From assembly GCA_017965475.1 (NCBI GenBank), contig JAGCPV010000120.1, positions 1-36,742 of the forward strand: a stretch of 36,742 bases of DNA, in the 5' to 3' direction. The notes under the pieces were generated by a model. That model was given only the letters and a program-made list of their open reading frames with translations, made no database searches and had not been told where the DNA came from. Position numbers and translations under genes: made by a program. The stretch comes from Prevotella sp. Lineage in GTDB: Bacteria; Bacteroidota; Bacteroidia; Bacteroidales; Bacteroidaceae. Numbering within the stretch: position 1 is the stretch's first letter; each line of letters starts with the position of its first letter. Of this stretch, positions 32,893 to 36,742 are shown piece after piece.

Positions 32893-34056
32893 TTAGCAAA
32901 TCTTACGTGAACCGTCGCCAATAACCACGTCATAGACTTTGGGTTCATGACCATACTTGGCATTGAACCTCTTCTTGGCATCCTCAATGAACTTCTTATA
33001 CAAATCATTGCGTACGAGATTGATAGTACAGCCGCCGAAGCCACCACCCATAATGCGACTACCGGTGACACCGTTCTCCTTGGCAATATCGTTCAGGAAA
33101 TCGAGTTCTTCACATGATACCTCATAATCCTTGGACAGTCCTTCGTGAGTCTGGTACATCAATTCACCGACTTTCTCGTAATCGCCTTCATTGAGGGCAT
33201 CGCAGACAGCCAACACACGGTCTTTCTCTCCAAGTACGAACTTGGCACGCTTGTAGTCTTCTTCACCGACCTCTGAACGAACCTCGTCGAGTTGTTCCCA
33301 TGTGCAGTCGCGTAAGGTCTCATACTTGCCTTCTGGATGTTTGGCGGCAATATGCTTCACGACATTCTCACAGGAATTGCGGCGGTCATTGTAGGGAGAG
33401 CCTGCCAGCTGATGCTTGACGACAGAGTCGAGCAGTACGAGACGATAGCCATCCGGTTTGAACGGGAAGTACTCAAACTCACGACTGCGACAGTCAAGAC
33501 GCATCAGACAGCCTGCCTTACCAAAGACAGAAGCGAACTGATCCATGATACCACAGTTCACACCACAGTAATTATGCTCGGTAGCCTGTCCTGCCAGTAC
33601 AATATCCCATTGGGACACCTTGTTCTCACCGAAGATATCATTGAGACCACAGGCGAAGCAACTCTCCATAGCAGCACTTGAAGACATACCAGCACCAAGG
33701 GGCACATCACCTGCAAAGGCGATATTGAAGCCTTTAACAGGAACACCCAATTTCTTCATTTCCAAAGCTATACCATAGATATAACGAGCCCATGAAGCAC
33801 GAGGACCATTCGGGTCAGAGAGTTTAAAATCCACACGATCCTTCAGATCAATAGCATAGGCCATGACCGTATCTTCAGTTCCGTTGGCACGCATCTCGGC
33901 CATCACGCCTTTATCCACTGCACCAGGGAATACAAATCCACCGTTGTAGTCGGTATGTTCGCCGATGAGGTTGATACGTCCTGGAGAGGCATATATGTTG
34001 CCAGTCTTTCCATCAAAGTGCTTGATGAAGCGGCTTCTTACAAATTCAATATCCAT
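32893..34056 (-). CDS. galK: Galactokinase
   Basis: A 387-residue GHMP-family galactokinase, first step of the Leloir pathway. The galactokinase signature GRINLIGEHTDYNGG is at residues 26-40, the phosphate-binding PLGAGMSSSAA at 119-129 and a C-terminal SRIMGGGFGGC loop. Last gene of the gal operon, 24 bases after the sugar transporter gene, and followed by a strong terminator. Confidence 0.95.
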   Translation of the reverse strand: MDIEFVRSRFIKHFDGKTGNIYASPGRINLIGEHTDYNGGFVFPGAVDKGVMAEMRANGTEDTVMAYAIDLKDRVDFKLSDPNGPRASWARYIYGIALEMKKLGVPVKGFNIAFAGDVPLGAGMSSSAAMESCFACGLNDIFGENKVSQWDIVLAGQATEHNYCGVNCGIMDQFASVFGKAGCLMRLDCRSREFEYFPFKPDGYRLVLLDSVVKHQLAGSPYNDRRNSCENVVKHIAAKHPEGKYETLRDCTWEQLDEVRSEVGEEDYKRAKFVLGEKDRVLAVCDALNEGDYEKVGELMYQTHEGLSKDYEVSCEELDFLNDIAKENGVTGSRIMGGGFGGCTINLVRNDLYKKFIEDAKKRFNAKYGHEPKVYDVVIGDGSRKIC

Positions 34057-34080
34057 ACTATATATATTAATAAGGTATAG

Positions 34081-35403
34081 TTAATCAACAGGGATATCCT
34101 TGTTTACATTCTTGCAACCAACGAGAGCATAGTAGAACATATAGCCCACGGCGAGCAGATAGATGAAGTAGCTCGGCATATAGCCCATGATGTCAGCAAA
34201 GAAATTCTGAACAACGGGAAGTACACCACCGCCAACTACCATCATCATGAAGATACCAGAGGCCTGTGCCGTATATTTGCCAAGTCCTTCTGTAGCGAGG
34301 TTGAAGATGGAAGCCCACATGACGGAGGTACAGAGACCTACCAAAACCAGGAGCATAGCGCTCATCGGCACTACGGTCATCTCCACGGAACCTTCGAGGA
34401 TCTTCACCAACGGCATGGTGACGGTCACATCCTTCGGTGTCAGCATGGCAGCGAGGATCAGGATCATGGCTAAGGATGTGCAGAAGAGCATCATCTGACG
34501 AGAGGACACCTTCGCACCAATGGCACTGGCAATCATACGTCCAATGAGCATGAGCAGCCAGTACATGGCAGCCACGGCGCCACCAATCGTTGCTGCATTG
34601 AGCACAGTCTCGGGATTTACCCAGGCACCGTTGGCAGAAGTGTCAGACAAGTAGAAGTTCAGACCACCAGGAATACCAACCTCGACACCTACATAAACAA
34701 AGATGGCAATGACGCCTAACAGACAGTGACGGAACGACCAGGGTGAATGCTCGAACTTAGTCTCGGCAGTGACCTTGCCCAACTCAGGATCCTGGATGGG
34801 GATGAACAACAGGATAATAAAGGCGGCTGCAAAGACGGTCATGGCGATATACATGACAAGGTTCACGTCAGCCATCTGTGTGGAAGCTGTCACCGTACCG
34901 ATCAGAGCACCTACGAGCATAGGTGTCATCGTTCCAGCCAGAGAGTTCAGGGTACCACCGATCATGTTCAACTGGTTACCACGGTTACCACCGCCACCTA
35001 ACAGGTTCAGCATCGGGTTCACCACAGTATTCAGGATACATACGGAGAAACCTGAGATGAATGCACCAAATAGATAGATGCAGAAACCGGCTATACCACC
35101 AGAGAATCCTGATAGGAACTGGATCAGTACACCGATAAAACCAACTGCAATACCGATGAGGGCTGTTTTCTTATAACCCACCTTCGTCAACATCTTACCA
35201 GCTGGAATACCCATGAACAGGTAAGCGAAGAAGTTCATGAAGTTACCCATGATACCCAAGACGTTGGAACCGCCGATTTCTGGCTGGTTCTTCCAGATAA
35301 CGCCGATGGGTGCGCCAAGATTCGTCACAAACGAGATCATGGCATAAAGGAACATCATCGTAATGATAGCGATGACACTTCCATTCTGTTTTTGATTACT
35401 CAT
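34081..35403 (-). CDS. MFS sugar permease, probable galactose/glucose transporter
   Basis: A 440-residue major facilitator with about 12 membrane segments. It resembles the FucP/GluP subfamily common in Bacteroidetes: an N-terminal GAPIGVIWKNQ segment, PAGKMLTKVGYKKTALIG between segments 2 and 3, and VVNPMLNLLGGGGNRGNQLN in the fourth-fifth region. Flanked by galM and galK in one operon, an arrangement also seen in Bacteroides, so import of galactose and possibly glucose is likely. Confidence 0.88.
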   Translation of the reverse strand: MSNQKQNGSVIAIITMMFLYAMISFVTNLGAPIGVIWKNQPEIGGSNVLGIMGNFMNFFAYLFMGIPAGKMLTKVGYKKTALIGIAVGFIGVLIQFLSGFSGGIAGFCIYLFGAFISGFSVCILNTVVNPMLNLLGGGGNRGNQLNMIGGTLNSLAGTMTPMLVGALIGTVTASTQMADVNLVMYIAMTVFAAAFIILLFIPIQDPELGKVTAETKFEHSPWSFRHCLLGVIAIFVYVGVEVGIPGGLNFYLSDTSANGAWVNPETVLNAATIGGAVAAMYWLLMLIGRMIASAIGAKVSSRQMMLFCTSLAMILILAAMLTPKDVTVTMPLVKILEGSVEMTVVPMSAMLLVLVGLCTSVMWASIFNLATEGLGKYTAQASGIFMMMVVGGGVLPVVQNFFADIMGYMPSYFIYLLAVGYMFYYALVGCKNVNKDIPVD

Positions 35404-35435
35404 AAATATAAATGTAAGTCTTTTAAGTTTCTGTT

Positions 35436-36527
35436 TTATTCCACAACACCAAAGCGGTAGATGGTCTTCTGCTTATAGCGCTGTCCCGGGTTCAGAATAA
35501 CACTGGGGAAGTATGGACGGTTTGGTGTGTCGGGGAAGTGCTGAGCCTCAAAGCAGACGGCTGAACGATAGGGGAATGTGCAACCGTTAGCGCCTTTATA
35601 GCCCGTAGCATAGTTGGCAGTGTAGAGCTGCATGCCTGGTTCGGTGGTATAGACCTCCATCGTACGACCGCTCTTCGGCTCAGTCACTTTGGCAGCAAAC
35701 GATAGTTCGCCCTCTTCCTGCTTGTTGAGAACGTAGTTGTGATCAAATCCCTTACCGAACTTGATCTGCTCATGGTCGGCATTGATATCCTGACCGAAGG
35801 GTTTGGGCTTACGAAAATCGAACGGAGTACCCTCGACCTTCAGAATCTCACCTGTCGGGATTGCTGTAGCATCTGTCGGCAGATAGAAGTCTGCATTGAT
35901 TTCACAGATCTGATCCAGGATGTCTGGGGTGGGATCTGCTGTGCCTGCCAATGAGAAGAAAGCGTGATGCGTCAGGTTTACGATAGTCTTCTTATTTGTC
36001 GTAGCCAGATACTCGATCACCAATTCGTTCTGGTCAGTGAAAGTGAATTCCACAGTCACGTCGAGCTCGCCCGTGAAACCTTCCTCACCATAGGAGGAAA
36101 TTCGGTGCAGGGCCAGTGAACGTGGACCCATCTGACGAGCATCCCAAACCTTGGCATTGAAGCCAATGGCACCGCCATGCAGGTGATTAGGACCGTCGTT
36201 GAGGGCCAACTGGTACTCCTTTCCATTCAGCGTGAACTGACCTTTGCAGATACGATTACCCCAACGGCCAATCAGTGTTGACAGGTAGGGCTCCTTTCCA
36301 CTCGTCAGCTGCTTGATGCTGTCGTGTCCCTGAATAACATTAGCTACTTTGCCATCCTTATCAGGCACCATAATAGCACAAATGGCACCGCCATAATTGG
36401 AGATTGCCACTTCATAACCTTTACGGTTTCTCAGGATGTACAAGTCTGTTTTTTTACCATTGATCGTGGCCTGGAAGTTTTCTCTCTTCAGACCACACAG
36501 ATTCGCTGTTTCTGTAGTGTTTGCCAT
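35436..36527 (-). CDS. galM: Aldose 1-epimerase, cytoplasmic form
   Basis: A 363-residue mutarotase without a signal peptide, unlike the paralogue at 31530-32732. It carries the same family features: NYGGAICAIMVPDKDG, TLIGRWGNRICKG, NDGPNHLHGG, NLTHHAFFSLAG with the catalytic His, FDHNYVL and a C-terminal FEAQHFPDTPNRP. First gene of the gal operon, ahead of galP and galK, so it supplies alpha-galactose to galactokinase. Confidence 0.93.
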   Translation of the reverse strand: MANTTETANLCGLKRENFQATINGKKTDLYILRNRKGYEVAISNYGGAICAIMVPDKDGKVANVIQGHDSIKQLTSGKEPYLSTLIGRWGNRICKGQFTLNGKEYQLALNDGPNHLHGGAIGFNAKVWDARQMGPRSLALHRISSYGEEGFTGELDVTVEFTFTDQNELVIEYLATTNKKTIVNLTHHAFFSLAGTADPTPDILDQICEINADFYLPTDATAIPTGEILKVEGTPFDFRKPKPFGQDINADHEQIKFGKGFDHNYVLNKQEEGELSFAAKVTEPKSGRTMEVYTTEPGMQLYTANYATGYKGANGCTFPYRSAVCFEAQHFPDTPNRPYFPSVILNPGQRYKQKTIYRFGVVE

Positions 36528-36631
36528 AATGAATAATGTTTTAAGTTATGTATTTTCTGCAAAGTAACAGAAAAAAAACCAAACAGACGAATGAAACAAC
36601 GAAAAAAATGTTTCGGATGTATTAAAAAACG

Positions 36632-36742
36632 CTAAATGCAGTTTTTAAGGAAGTCTGCGACTACATAACTGCTACCTCCGATGAACACAAAGTCTTTCTC
36701 GTCTGCAGCATCCTGAGCAGCCTGATAGGCACTGACGACATC
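36632..36742 (-). CDS. folC: Folylpolyglutamate/dihydrofolate synthase (3' end)
   Basis: The last 36 codons and the stop (36632-36634) of a gene running off the right edge. The translation contains DFVFIGGSSYVVADFL, the conserved C-terminal segment of FolC, which adds glutamate to folates and, in the bifunctional form, makes dihydrofolate. Only the end is visible, so domain completeness cannot be judged. A 104-base gap separates it from galM. Confidence 0.75.
   Translation of the reverse strand, partial: DVVSAYQAAQDAADEKDFVFIGGSSYVVADFLKNCI

Overview
The window looks like a chromosomal segment of a Bacteroidales bacterium, most likely Prevotella or a close relative. The reasons are: repeated promoters of the Bacteroidetes type (TTTG, 19-20 nt, TAnnTTTG) with no Shine-Dalgarno sequences; a DUF5687 membrane protein next to lolA and ftsK; and an L-arabinose operon whose regulator is the Nudix-type AraR described in Bacteroides. 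No species was assigned by search.

Layout. 1-3.1 kb: the start of rplU (L21), a Tat-exported ferredoxin-type aldo/keto reductase, a small secreted protein and a four-gene tRNA operon (Lys, Lys, Thr, Gly). 3.1-7.7 kb: ftsK-lolA-DUF5687 operon on the minus strand. 7.7-11.4 kb: a plus-strand run of overlapping RNA-related genes (3'-5' exonuclease, rRNA methyltransferase, tilS) and then a lipoprotein with its own promoter. 11.4-13.9 kb: tkt-rpiB of the pentose phosphate pathway. 14.0-22.2 kb: an AT-richer accessory island. 22.2-32.7 kb: a repeat-bearing spacer and a long minus-strand L-arabinose operon (galM lipoprotein, symporter, araR, araD, araA, araB, cation efflux gene, GH51 arabinofuranosidase). 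32.9-36.5 kb: galactose operon galM-galP-galK. The window ends in the 3' end of folC.

The island carries a HEPN/MNT toxin-antitoxin pair (hepT/mntA), a single-chain restriction-methylation-specificity protein with a separate Mrr-type nuclease, a three-gene phage-like cassette led by a DUF4417 protein, and an XRE-ImmA/IrrE + PIN pair with a candidate operator. The least explained part is 18.26-20.50 kb. There the overlapping three-gene cassette has its own terminator and sits between two non-coding stretches that look like structured RNAs. One is a ~300-nt multi-hairpin leader with a consensus promoter ahead of the restriction-methylation gene. The other is a ~110-nt plus-strand RNA with a consensus promoter and a strong intrinsic terminator, opposite in direction to every gene around it.

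Metabolically, the ara genes convert arabinose released by the GH51 enzyme to xylulose 5-phosphate. That product feeds the transketolase and RpiB encoded on the other side of the island. The adjacent gal operon handles galactose, so the region as a whole fits growth on arabinose- and galactose-containing plant glycans, though no SusC/SusD pair is present here.
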